Made by a program: the position numbers and the translations under genes
Source: JBBQYD01 sp942493075
Lineage (GTDB): Bacteria; Verrucomicrobiota; Verrucomicrobiia; Limisphaerales; UBA8199
Direction: 5' to 3'
DNA: 64,000 nt
Assembly (NCBI GenBank): GCA_942493075.1
Contig: OW818681.1
Span: 1 to 64,000, forward strand
The notes under the pieces: generated by a model
What the model was told of the DNA's origin: nothing
Seen by the model: only the letters and a program-made list of their open reading frames with translations
Database searches by the model: none
In this document: positions 45,201 through 53,003 of the stretch, one piece after another
Layout: the number at the start of each line of letters is the position of its first letter
Position numbering within the stretch: the stretch's first letter is position 1

Positions 45201-45338
45201 GCCGCTGGATTCACGACCAAGAGTGCCCGACGCTCCAAATACCTCTTCCGAGGCCAACACCGTCTGCCAGCCAAGTTCAACAAACAGCGTGATGGCTGGC
45301 CGCTCAACCAGTTGGTCTTCGGTGTAGGAGTGACTCAT
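42201..45338 (-). CDS. hsdR: type I restriction enzyme R subunit
   Basis: HsdR is the ATP-dependent translocase and nuclease of a type I restriction complex. The 1045-residue product has the PD-(D/E)xK nuclease motif (D148, then E162-L-K164 in VVIELKKPG). The SF2 motor follows: Walker A WQTQGSGKS, TDEAH, FTGTPL, and a helicase C domain with QTIARANRVYPGKHSG. A long helical C-terminal domain binds the methylase. The ATG at 45338 overlaps the stop of the DUF3644 gene (ATGA), so translation is coupled. Confidence 0.96.
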   Translation of the reverse strand: MSHSYTEDQLVERPAITLFVELGWQTVLASEEVFGASGTLGRESSGEVVLVPRLCTALKRLNPKLPIEAIDAAVDELTRDRGAMGLASANREIYLLLKEGIKVSVPDGHGGQKTDRLRVIDWENPANNDFLLVSQFSVTGALYTRRPDLVGFVNGLPLVVIELKKPGVPARNAFDDNLTCYKSDIPQLFFYNALVIASNGTDSRVGSLTADWERFFEWKRIERENEPRRVSLDVMIRGTCEKTRLMDLVENFTLFSEHKAGLVKIIGQNHQYLGVNNAIASMLEARKLGHGRGGVFWQTQGSGKSFSMVFFAQKVLRKITGNWTFVVVTDRVELDNQIARTFAACGAVTDAQDCHAGSGAHLRELLRGNHRYVFTLIHKFQSPEKLCDRSDVIVLTDEAHRSQYDTLAVNMRAALPKAMFLAFTGTPLIAGEERTKEVFGDYVSIYDFQQSVEDGATVPLYYENRTPELQLVNPDLNDAIYDVIDAAGLDEEQEAKLERELGRQYHILTRDDRLETVAKDIVRNFLGRGFQGKAMVVGIDKATALRMLDKVRKYWDAEKQRVQKELGNYNLASDKKDELLDRLQVLNTTDMALIVSPSQNEIEHMKKLGLDIQPHRKRMNDSQPPLDEKFKDPKDNLRLVFVCAMWLTGFDAPSCSTVYLDKPMRNHTLMQTIARANRVYPGKHSGMIVDYANVFASLEKALAIYGKGGGNGNPVKDKEKLVADLRKAVKDAVAFCVSRGVVLSDIEKSPVGTMERLKLVGDAVDVLIAPDQMRRDFFGHERLVTTLHRAVKPDPASLEFYSEVSCLCALGDAIRTKIHPDPVDISAVMGGIAKVLDDAVEGVAIHDKPTPKIDLSQIDFEALAKRLKKSKHQNTDLEVLKAAIRAQLEKLISLNRTRTDLGKKFEELLQEYNTGSKNIDDLLAFLRELSHEEHRHVRENMTEEELVILDILTRPAPELTAEERNEIKKVAKQLLTKLKGLLVLDWRKRQSTQAKVRDTIKDVLDLGLPRAYSPELYEQKCSIVFEHIYESYPQSGEGVYAAANN

Positions 45339-46417
45339 ACGGCTCTTGCCTCTCTCCTCGGGCCAATCCCGTGAGTCTTCCAAACCTCTTCAGCCGAGAC
45401 CTTTTTCAAGGTGTCCTTAATAACCGTGACGGCCTTTGGCGAGTAACGGACGAACGCTGACTTACCAATCGCAATTCGTTTGCAGCATTCAAGGTCTTCG
45501 GACATTTTCAGGTAGCGAACCATGGCTGTTGTTTGAGGCCCACTCAGACCAACCTTCTCAGCCAATTGGTCTCTGCCCAGTTCGTAAAACCCAAGTTCAT
45601 CCACTCTTTTCACGGCAACCACGGTTGCACCGGGCGTTCCTTCGGGAACCAATTGGACTGGTATGCCATCCTTCTTGTTGATTCTCAAATCAAGTGCGGG
45701 ACCATAGCCGTTGGTTGAGAAATTGATGGAAGCAACACCCGGAAAAATCTGGTCCCATGTCTGACCCTGCTCGACGAGGTTGGCTATGCGATTAAGGTCT
45801 GAAACTCCCGGCTGAACCTTTTCACCCAAAATGGAGCCTTCCATGATTGCCAACGCTCGAAGCTTTGCCTGAGCTTCTATTTTGCGATGACCGCCGGGTT
45901 TCAACAGTTTTCTGACTTCGCCCACTTCGTTGTTATAAAGCGTTTGAACATCAGTGGGTGGAGTTGTGGAGAGCGGAAGCACTCTTGCAGGGAGAAATGT
46001 CCATAAGTCCTGGCTGAAGACAGCTTTAACGATGTCACGAAAGAGCGTCAAACCGGCTTGGCATTGCAGATAGAGATGCTGCTCAGAAATGTCTATTAGA
46101 TGGTGTTGGGCAGCATCTCGAAGGCTGTTGATAATCTGAGCGGTCAAAGCCTGTTCGGTTCTTAAGAACTGAATTGCGCCATCACTAACCGCTTTACGAA
46201 CAGCAGCATCAAACCCAATCGTTTGCTTTGCCCTTGGCTCTCGAATCCTCCCTCCCCTGTGAAGAATCGCAGCTTTCAGCAGCATCTCAAACGAGTGGTC
46301 GAGAAGAATGAGCACGGAATGAATACGGCCACGGTCGCTGGGTCTGTTGAAAATTTCAATGCTCAACACGAGGGAGTCAAAAGACTTTTCTAATAGTAAT
46401 TTGGCCTCTTTCTTCAT
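45335..46417 (-). CDS. DUF3644-domain protein with HEPN-like Rx4H motif, between hsdS and hsdR
   Basis: The 360-residue protein matches DUF3644 over its N-terminal half: SVLILLDHSFEMLLKAAILHRG (about 34-55), then SLRDAAQHHLIDISEQHLYL. It has R100 and H105 in RDAAQH, the Rx4H signature of HEPN ribonucleases, after a helix with E44 and K48 as in HEPN folds. The C-terminal region (about 272-345) looks like a winged helix (LGRDQLAEKVGLSGPQTTAMV). It sits four bases from hsdS and overlaps hsdR. This is the position of prrC in the E. coli EcoprrI cassette, although this protein lacks PrrC's ATPase. A suicide RNase guarding the RM system is my inference. Confidence 0.75.
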   Translation of the reverse strand: MKKEAKLLLEKSFDSLVLSIEIFNRPSDRGRIHSVLILLDHSFEMLLKAAILHRGGRIREPRAKQTIGFDAAVRKAVSDGAIQFLRTEQALTAQIINSLRDAAQHHLIDISEQHLYLQCQAGLTLFRDIVKAVFSQDLWTFLPARVLPLSTTPPTDVQTLYNNEVGEVRKLLKPGGHRKIEAQAKLRALAIMEGSILGEKVQPGVSDLNRIANLVEQGQTWDQIFPGVASINFSTNGYGPALDLRINKKDGIPVQLVPEGTPGATVVAVKRVDELGFYELGRDQLAEKVGLSGPQTTAMVRYLKMSEDLECCKRIAIGKSAFVRYSPKAVTVIKDTLKKVSAEEVWKTHGIGPRREARAV

Positions 46418-46420
46418 GGC

Positions 46421-47725
46421 TCAGTTCACGTTGATGTGACCCGACATCAGCCGTGGCAACAGCAGGTCACGGGTCTTACGGAGGTTTTGGATTTTCAATC
46501 CTAGCGTGGCAACTTGGGTGAACAGTGGCGCAACATGTTTCGTAAAACATAAGCGCAACTCGGTTGGAGGAATCGTTCGCATCGTGTTTGCTATGTATTC
46601 TGTCCATTTGAAATTGGAGATACCTGTGGATTGAACTTGGTATTGCTCAATCTCTCCCGACTCATAGCCTTCAAGGAACGACAGATAAAGCAATTCAGAA
46701 CCAAAGTTCGTATTTGGTCGGATGCGTTTGCAGAAGCTGGCGCAAATAACATCTCCATCAAGTGCCGACAGAAGTTCCGACGTGATGAAGAGTGTGCGGC
46801 CAACAGGTTGTCCTTTGCTGCCGCCCGAGACTTCAAACACAATGTCGCCCACCTTCAATCTGCGAGAACGAAGGTTGGAAGGCGTGTGGTAGCGATATGG
46901 AACACCCAAAACCTGCGTGCTTCTAGCGTCTGGAATATCGGTGCCACGAATTACCCATGCTGCCTCTGTGTGCTCTTCATCCATTCCCTCCTTTCCCCAA
47001 CCTCCGCCGATATTCTCAGCGATAATTGCCGTCAATGGCTTGACTTCCCACCCTTTTGGAATCTTCCCCAGCGGTGAATCCACCATTGGCGTCTTGGCGT
47101 GATTCTGAAAGCGGAGATTCACGAACCACTCACGGTAAAGACCACGAGCCATCTGCTCCAAAATCTGGATACGCTCTTGGCAGTTCTCAATCAACTCATC
47201 ATAGGTTGAGAGAACTCCGGCGATGCGCTGCTGAGCGGGAATTGAGGGGAGTTCAAGCGGCTCGTTTTCGGAAAAAGTCGTCCATTGAAAGCGAGCAACA
47301 CCTGTATGCTGCGTGTGGTACTTGTGCATCACCCCTGAAAAATAGAGGCGCTGGAGATACCAAAACATGAACTCCGGATCGCACAGTTTTGTATTGAAGC
47401 GGATGAATCGGCTGAAGCTGGCGCAGGTTAGAGGGAATTTCGATCGAGAGAATAACCGAGGCCGCAGCAAGACCGTTCTTCCTGTGATTTGTTTTTTTGT
47501 CCCGCCAGCCGCTTCAATAATCACGTCCCACGGTTGAAGAATTTTTCTATCGGCGTGACGCTTGTTAATGTGTCTCCGTGGCGTGTTTTCCGTGCGTCCA
47601 AACCGCACGTCCTCAAAGTCCGTTCCTCGAATGGCCGACATCTCAACCGAATCGCCAAACGGCTCGCCCTTGCCCCACTCTCCATCCTTGGAAAGCGCAA
47701 TCAAGTCTTTGAGCACGCAATTCAT
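46421..47725 (-). CDS. hsdS: type I restriction enzyme S (specificity) subunit
   Basis: HsdS reads the bipartite target site for both HsdM and HsdR. The 434-residue product has two target-recognition domains, each ended by a conserved helix: the first around 1-200 with SIPAQQRIAGVLSTYDELIENCQERIQILEQMARGLYREWF, the second around 215-434 ending in LRKTRDLLLPRLMSGHINV. Two TRD plus conserved spacer units are the normal layout. It is three bases downstream of hsdM and four before DUF3644. The sequence specificity is not predictable by eye. Confidence 0.93.
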   Translation of the reverse strand: MNCVLKDLIALSKDGEWGKGEPFGDSVEMSAIRGTDFEDVRFGRTENTPRRHINKRHADRKILQPWDVIIEAAGGTKKQITGRTVLLRPRLFSRSKFPLTCASFSRFIRFNTKLCDPEFMFWYLQRLYFSGVMHKYHTQHTGVARFQWTTFSENEPLELPSIPAQQRIAGVLSTYDELIENCQERIQILEQMARGLYREWFVNLRFQNHAKTPMVDSPLGKIPKGWEVKPLTAIIAENIGGGWGKEGMDEEHTEAAWVIRGTDIPDARSTQVLGVPYRYHTPSNLRSRRLKVGDIVFEVSGGSKGQPVGRTLFITSELLSALDGDVICASFCKRIRPNTNFGSELLYLSFLEGYESGEIEQYQVQSTGISNFKWTEYIANTMRTIPPTELRLCFTKHVAPLFTQVATLGLKIQNLRKTRDLLLPRLMSGHINVN

Positions 47726-47728
47726 GCC

Positions 47729-49348
47729 TTATGCTTCCAAAATCTGCGCCACGTTCTTGGCAATGGTCTTTTCCCACTTGTGCGCCTCAGCGTTTAACCG
47801 CTCAAGCTCCTCGTTGAGTTCCTCCAGTTGCTCCTTGAAATCCTCGTCACTGACTTCATCTCCCGCTGCCACGCCAACGTAACGACCAGCATTTAATGAC
47901 CACCCTTGCGCTTCAATTTCCTTGAGCGTGGCTACCTTGCAGAACCCCGCCACCTCCGCATACTTCGGCTTGGTACCAAAAACCTCCTTAACCTTGGCCT
48001 TGGCTTCGTCGCCACCCAGCGTGAAATCCAATTCTTCACCCCGATACAACTGCACCACGTTGGCGATGAAGCCAATCTGGGCATAAGTCCATTCCCGGTG
48101 AGCACGGTCAATCTGTCGATAGATGCGCCGTGCATCAATGAAGAGCACAGTATCTGCCCGTGGCGTCTTGCTCTTGCCCCTGTCCAAGAACCAGAGGGTG
48201 CATGGCAGCGTGACCGTATAGAACATGTTAGGCCCAACTGCCACCATCACGTCCACGGCCTTGGCTTCAATCAGCTTCTTGCGTAGCTCCATCTCGCTAC
48301 TGCGAGCATCGGATGCACTATTGGCCATGACGAATCCCGCACGGCCTTTGGGGTTGAGCGACGAGTAGAACAGTTGAATCCACAGGTAATTGCCGTTGTC
48401 GGTGTTTGGCAGGCCAAACGGATAGCGACGACCCGCCCCCACCATTTCTTTCAACCTGTCCTTGTCCACGGCGTTGACGTTGAACGGGGGGTTGGCAAGC
48501 ACGAAGTCAAATCTGCCGACGGCCTCATGGGGGTCATCGTAGTAGGAGTTGGTCTGGCCACCATGCTTGATGTCGCCCTCCAAGCCATGCACTGCCAAGT
48601 TCATTCGGCACAAACGCCCCGTCTCATCGGTCTTCTCCACCCCAAAGACGCTGAGTTCTGATGATGGGTTCTTTTTGTGCTGCGAGACGAACCGTGCCGA
48701 CTGCACGAACATGCCACCCGAGCCACAGGCAGGGTCAAGGATACGACCATGAAATGGTTCAATCACTTCGGCCAGCAATTTGACGATGCTGCTGGGTGTG
48801 TAAAACTCGCCGCCACCCTGGCCTTCCGTCATGGCGAACTCGCCAAGGAAGTACTCGTAAATGCGCCCGAAGGCATCGAAGTCTAGTGTGGCTGGAATCT
48901 CCGAGACCATTTTCAACAATCCCTTGAGCAGGGTGCTCGTGAAGAGGTTGTAGGTCTTTGGCAGGACACCCGAAAGTTGTGCATTGTGCTTTTCGATGTC
49001 CCGCATGGCATCGTTGACTTTGCCCCCGATGTCCGATGCTTCGGGGAGGTTCAACAGGTAATCAAAACGGCAGTTGGGCGGCAGGTAGAGGATGCCATCG
49101 GCATGGTAAGCGGTGGGGTCATCCACCCGTGAACCACGGCGGGATGAGGCACTGGCCTTTTCGAGCTTCGTGCGCTGATGGGAGAAGCGCACTTCGGCGA
49201 ACCGCAGGAAAATCAACCCGAGGACGGGCTGGGAGTATTGGGCGGCACTAAGGCTGGAATTGGCACGGAACTGGTCAGCGGCATCCCACAGCCGTTTTTC
49301 CAGTGTATTCGTAGCGGCGTCTTTTTCTGATGGGGCGACCCATTGCAT
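47729..49348 (-). CDS. hsdM: type I DNA methyltransferase (M subunit), adenine-N6
   Basis: HsdM methylates the host target site and is needed for restriction. The 539-residue product has the N-terminal helical domain (EKRLWDAADQFRANSSLSAAQY), motif I DPACGSGGMF (205-214) and the catalytic NPPF (286-289). The start is placed at the ATG at 49348, where the family begins; an in-frame start ten codons upstream is possible. It heads the operon hsdM-hsdS-DUF3644-hsdR-186 aa-DUF1828, with 280 bases of apparently noncoding sequence before it. Confidence 0.93.
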   Translation of the reverse strand: MQWVAPSEKDAATNTLEKRLWDAADQFRANSSLSAAQYSQPVLGLIFLRFAEVRFSHQRTKLEKASASSRRGSRVDDPTAYHADGILYLPPNCRFDYLLNLPEASDIGGKVNDAMRDIEKHNAQLSGVLPKTYNLFTSTLLKGLLKMVSEIPATLDFDAFGRIYEYFLGEFAMTEGQGGGEFYTPSSIVKLLAEVIEPFHGRILDPACGSGGMFVQSARFVSQHKKNPSSELSVFGVEKTDETGRLCRMNLAVHGLEGDIKHGGQTNSYYDDPHEAVGRFDFVLANPPFNVNAVDKDRLKEMVGAGRRYPFGLPNTDNGNYLWIQLFYSSLNPKGRAGFVMANSASDARSSEMELRKKLIEAKAVDVMVAVGPNMFYTVTLPCTLWFLDRGKSKTPRADTVLFIDARRIYRQIDRAHREWTYAQIGFIANVVQLYRGEELDFTLGGDEAKAKVKEVFGTKPKYAEVAGFCKVATLKEIEAQGWSLNAGRYVGVAAGDEVSDEDFKEQLEELNEELERLNAEAHKWEKTIAKNVAQILEA

Positions 49349-49628
49349 AGGCTGCCCGGCACGGTAGCTGGAAACCATCCGTGACGTAAAGCAAAAGGGT
49401 TCAGGATAGATGCCTTACTCTCTAAATTCCAGAAGGTTGAAGTGGCAATCCTGTTCACAAAACCCGTCCAGCCTCGCCATTTGCCACAGGAACGACCTGA
49501 GTTGAAGAGACTGGCGAACCTACCTCGAAACGTCCTGCCCCGTCCTGACGCATCCCAGGGGGGAGAGCAAACCGCCGGAGATAATGCCTGGGCACACAAA
49601 ATGATACTTCGCCATTTTAACCCTCAGT

Positions 49629-50438
49629 TTATTTAAAATAACTCTGGTAGGTCTTTCTTCCGTGCTCGATGCACCTTAGCGGGATGCGGTAAAAGAAATG
49701 ACGAGCCTGCTCTAACATGGGGGTATCGACCAAAGCCTGTTGTTTTCCCTGTTCAAGGGTTTCCTTGAGCATCTTGTCTTCATCTTTTGGTGGCTCGTAA
49801 ACCTCATGACTGATTTGGTTTCGCCGTTTCATGATCTCAATTAGCGATTTGATTTCATCGGCAGTCCCAAAATGAACGCTGAAATTCTTCCCGAAGTATT
49901 TTGCCTTGAATTTGATTGATTGAGCGTCCAACCACCTTACTTCTGTTTCAATGAGTTCAGGCTCGAATTTGGAGCTGAAAACACTTTTTATGGCGATTTT
50001 CGGATTCTGTTTATCACGGTGACCTTTCGCAAATACCCGCCTTGGGTCCGCATACAAATATTTCTCATGAACCAGCTTCATGAAGGACTCGAAGTGAGCT
50101 ACCAGCAGCAGCAACTCGCTTTGATTCAGTCTGTCTTCCGTGAACTCGGAAAGAGCATGAAGGTTCCCAGAACGGCATGCCTTACGCATGTTGCTACTAA
50201 CCGTTGCAATCTGTAAGTCAAAAATCGGGTCCACCTCCTCATCTCGCAAATCTTTGGCTTCCAAACGTCTTTCTTCCAGCTGGGCAATTTTCCTTTCTGC
50301 GGCTTCCTGCAAAAACCGCTTTCGGTCTTTCGGTTTCAGCAACTTCAAACAGAACCGGAGTAAATCGAACTGCGTTTGCACGCTTTCAAGTGTCTGCCGA
50401 TAGGGTCTGAATGAGAGCCTTTCGTCTGAGCTTTTCAT
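49629..50438 (-). CDS. HEPN-like protein with Rx4H motif, in defence island
   Basis: The 269-residue protein is mostly helical. A charged N-terminal part (about 1-105) includes RKRFLQEAAERKIAQLEERRLEAK, a likely coiled coil. Then comes LVAHFESFMKLVHEKY (112-127), as in RiboL-PSP/MAE-type HEPN proteins, and RNQISH (R206-H211), the Rx4H catalytic motif. HEPN proteins are often RNases in abortive infection and toxin systems. It lies between the hsd operon and the methyltransferase operon, same strand, 123 bases after the membrane protein. The family is not named with certainty. Confidence 0.65.
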   Translation of the reverse strand: MKSSDERLSFRPYRQTLESVQTQFDLLRFCLKLLKPKDRKRFLQEAAERKIAQLEERRLEAKDLRDEEVDPIFDLQIATVSSNMRKACRSGNLHALSEFTEDRLNQSELLLLVAHFESFMKLVHEKYLYADPRRVFAKGHRDKQNPKIAIKSVFSSKFEPELIETEVRWLDAQSIKFKAKYFGKNFSVHFGTADEIKSLIEIMKRRNQISHEVYEPPKDEDKMLKETLEQGKQQALVDTPMLEQARHFFYRIPLRCIEHGRKTYQSYFK

Positions 50439-50561
50439 TGGCGGGATGATACTGGTTTATGGGCGAGTTGGCCACGCTCCAATCCTCATCCCCAAAAGCA
50501 CCGCATGGCCGGGTTTAGCTGCGAATGCATCGCCAGCGTTCGTCAGTGTGGCGAGGGGGGC

Positions 50562-51269
50562 TTAAGTCGTCGGCTCATCGGGAAAATGCCGGCCGAAAAT
50601 CTTATTCAGTCGGCTTTGATAGCCCCCTCTTTCCGGATGCGCTTTGTGCTTATAGATACGTTCCAGATCCTGTGGGCTAAGAGTCAGCTCCTTTGTGGAC
50701 TTATTCACCCGGTTCTGGAGTCCCGTGAAAAAGTTCTGGAATCCGCCTTGTCCCCGGACAGCGACAGTCAGTTCCTTGTATTCAAAACTATTCAGCTTCA
50801 CCTTTACTTCTCGGAGTCCAAATCCAACGGAGAGGGGCCTGTCCAATCCAAGTGCGCTACGAAGGCTCTTGATACCTTTTCCAAGCGGAGGGAGTTCCGC
50901 TTTGATCCCCTTCAAAGAGATTTCGATTTTACCCCCAGAGAACACCACAGCAAGCGTGAGCAGGCCAAAGCATCCCATCAACACGATTTCCAAGGGGCTT
51001 TGCCGTGAGATTTTCTCGATCTGGAGCAAATCTCTAGCCCTCTTTGGATCGAAAATGGAATCCAACTCCTTGGGAGAAAAGCGGCCAATCAACCTCTTCA
51101 TCTCCGCAATCTCGTCCTCACTTGGCTCCTTCTGCTGGTGATGATGGTCGTTTGGTACCACCTTTTCCAACGCCACGTTAGCGCCTTGAAAAAGGAAAAG
51201 AAACTCAGCCAGGTCCGAAGGATTGATTACCTCAGTTTCGTCTTTGATTGTCAGGAGGATCGATTCCAT
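50562..51269 (-). CDS. single-pass membrane protein with C-terminal GGFQN domain
   Basis: The 235-residue product has a helical N-terminal part (1-90), one transmembrane helix (about 92-112, PLEIVLMGCFGLLTLAVVFSG), and a C-terminal domain (about 160-230) with RGQGGFQNFFTGLQN, LSPQDLERIYKHKAHPERGGYQ and LNKIFGRHF. The last part aligns with the 89-residue protein at 52137-52406. I do not know a name for this domain. The gene starts nine bases after the DNA methyltransferase stop, so the two are co-transcribed. Function unknown. Confidence 0.65.
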   Translation of the reverse strand: MESILLTIKDETEVINPSDLAEFLFLFQGANVALEKVVPNDHHHQQKEPSEDEIAEMKRLIGRFSPKELDSIFDPKRARDLLQIEKISRQSPLEIVLMGCFGLLTLAVVFSGGKIEISLKGIKAELPPLGKGIKSLRSALGLDRPLSVGFGLREVKVKLNSFEYKELTVAVRGQGGFQNFFTGLQNRVNKSTKELTLSPQDLERIYKHKAHPERGGYQSRLNKIFGRHFPDEPTT

Positions 51270-51278
51270 AAGAGTTCA

Positions 51279-52109
51279 TCAGGTTGCGTGACCAGCACTA
51301 TTAACCGACTTCTTAGCCAGATTGATATACTCGCCGTCGATGTCAAACCCTATAAAATGCCAAATCTGGCAGGCTTTTGCAGCCAACGCAGAATGCCCAA
51401 TCCCCACGAACGGGTCCAGCATCACGATGTCCTTGCGGGAGCTGTGGATCTTGATGCAGTTCATCGCCAGTTCCACCGGGAACGTTGCTGGGTGGGGACG
51501 CTGCTTTTCCCGGCTTACGATGGTTCTATAAGGGATAAACCAGTTGTTGCCTCGGCACCGCAAATCCTTCCCGCCTGTGTGAGCCCACCTGTTGATGTTG
51601 GACTTGTCTGAATAGGGCACGCCGAGACCAAGCCGGTTGAGCGGCGTATCGCCGTTCTTTGTTAGGTGAAAAATGTACTCGTGGCAGTCGTTTACAAACC
51701 GGTGGGAATGGAGCGGTTTGTAGTGACCAGCTGACACCTGCACCCCTTCTTTGGTTTCCACGGTTATGGATTTTATCCAGTGGAAAGTGTTCTGAAGCAC
51801 GAATCCGACATCGCCGCCCTTCAATGCGACCAAGAGTTCGTGAGGGATTAGTGGGTTTGAAGGGCAGGAACCGAGATTCAGGAAAAAAGAACCTTTGTCC
51901 TTGAGAATGCGTTTAACCTCCCTCGCCCAAGAACAAGACCACTTCAAATAATCTTCGCTGCTCTTGTTATCGTCGTACTTACTATACTTGATGCCCAAAT
52001 TGTACGGCGGCGAGGTCACGACGAGGTCAACAGAAGCATCTTCGAGCCTCCGCATCCCTTCGATGCAATCTATGGTCCGCAGGTCGTAGTTCAGTTGGTC
52101 AAATTTCAT
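51279..52109 (-). CDS. site-specific DNA methyltransferase (beta-class, SPPY motif)
   Basis: The 276-residue enzyme has the catalytic motif TSPPYN near the N-terminus (about 32-37) and the S-adenosylmethionine-binding region at the C-terminus (MLDPFVGIGHSALAAKACQIWHFIGFDIDGEYI). This permuted order defines the beta class. SPPY is typical of N4-cytosine methylases, though some N6-adenine enzymes have it. The start is the ATG at 52109. No classic restriction endonuclease is next to it; it is flanked by two proteins sharing the GGFQN domain. It is either a solitary methylase or part of an unusual modification system. Confidence 0.9.
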   Translation of the reverse strand: MKFDQLNYDLRTIDCIEGMRRLEDASVDLVVTSPPYNLGIKYSKYDDNKSSEDYLKWSCSWAREVKRILKDKGSFFLNLGSCPSNPLIPHELLVALKGGDVGFVLQNTFHWIKSITVETKEGVQVSAGHYKPLHSHRFVNDCHEYIFHLTKNGDTPLNRLGLGVPYSDKSNINRWAHTGGKDLRCRGNNWFIPYRTIVSREKQRPHPATFPVELAMNCIKIHSSRKDIVMLDPFVGIGHSALAAKACQIWHFIGFDIDGEYINLAKKSVNSAGHAT

Positions 52110-52136
52110 GCGCAATAATCGGCAACGGCAGGACGC

Positions 52137-52406
52137 TTACCTTATTACCAAACCACGATCCAAATTAGCTCCAAGCGTCCGGCGAAAAATCCGGCGGAGC
52201 GTCCGTCGCCAGTAGACGTTACCGTATCGAAAGGCGTAGCGATTGATTCGCTCCATCAAAACATGGCTTAGGTCGATCTCCCCGGTGGTCTCATCGAGGT
52301 GGTAACAAAGATGCAACAGTAAGTTCTGGAACCCGCCACGACCAGCGGAGTGGTCAACCACACGCTTCAACTCTCCAATCTCAGCGATTGTGAGTTTTAT
52401 TCGCAT
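52137..52406 (-). CDS. small GGFQN-domain protein before the DNA methyltransferase
   Basis: The 89-residue product is almost entirely the domain found at the C-terminus of the membrane protein encoded at 50562-51269: GRGGFQNLLLHL (22-33), DLSHVLMERINRYAF, YWRRTLRRIFRRTLG. Overall charge is strongly basic. It starts the three-gene operon and ends 27 bases before the methyltransferase start. I do not recognise a named family. A regulator or targeting partner is possible. Confidence 0.65.
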   Translation of the reverse strand: MRIKLTIAEIGELKRVVDHSAGRGGFQNLLLHLCYHLDETTGEIDLSHVLMERINRYAFRYGNVYWRRTLRRIFRRTLGANLDRGLVIR

Positions 52407-53003
52407 GGCTGCATGGTGCCCTTTTTCCAGGAAGCCGCCAAGTTTGAATCTGACAGGGTGATTAGAGCGTCGGCTGATGCGACCCGACGTAGATCATCCG
52501 CCGCCCAATACGAAAATCATTGTCCCGGGCCAGATCTCTTAACGGCGTTGTAAGGCTTCGTTCACTTCCCGGAGGATAAAGCGGGGGCGGTTGACCTACC
52601 GGCAAGGTTTTCGACCGCTTGCCCCAGCTTTCTCACATCTGCGCCTTCGCTCATAAACCATGCTCGCCTGACAACTTGGTAGCGGCAATTCGCCTTACCG
52701 ATTTCGAGATCGGAGCGGGCAAACTTTACTTGTGCAGGGTAACGGTTTTCACGAGACATAAAGCACATACATCATAGCGAGCGTTAAGGCGTAATTTGAT
52801 GAAGAACGAAAAGCGGCTTTTCTAGTAGAAGTTCAAAAGGATTTTTCTGTAAAACTAATTGAAGAACCAAAACAAAGAATTCCGAATATTGTTGTGGTGG
52901 GGATTCGTTAAGGAGTTTAACAACAGATATTGATGGCTCAATCCCTGCTTATGCCAAGCCATAGTCGAGAGGCATGTTGAATTTGCTGACCCGTACCGAG
53001 GGC
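52407..53003. other. right border region of the defence island, noncoding
   Basis: This 597-base stretch separates the methyltransferase operon from the hybrid kinase gene. The part near 52470-52492 has a CGTCGG/CCGACG inverted repeat that may act as an operator for the leftward operon. From about 52780 to 52940 the sequence becomes notably AT-rich compared with the flanks, suggesting foreign or boundary DNA. A 68-codon minus-strand frame (52562-52768) has no recognisable features and I do not call it a gene. Confidence 0.5.

Noticed and set aside
45335..46417. True PrrC or RloC anticodon nuclease
   Set aside because: There is no ABC ATPase domain (no Walker A in the protein), so only the position and the Rx4H motif are shared; I call it HEPN-like DUF3644.
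49213..49599. Minus-strand frame upstream of hsdM
   Set aside because: Overlaps hsdM in another frame and has low-complexity Arg/Ser/Gly composition typical of shadow frames.
52562..52768. 68-codon minus-strand open frame at the island border
   Set aside because: It matches no recognisable motif, has no convincing ribosome site, and lies in a compositionally mixed noncoding stretch.
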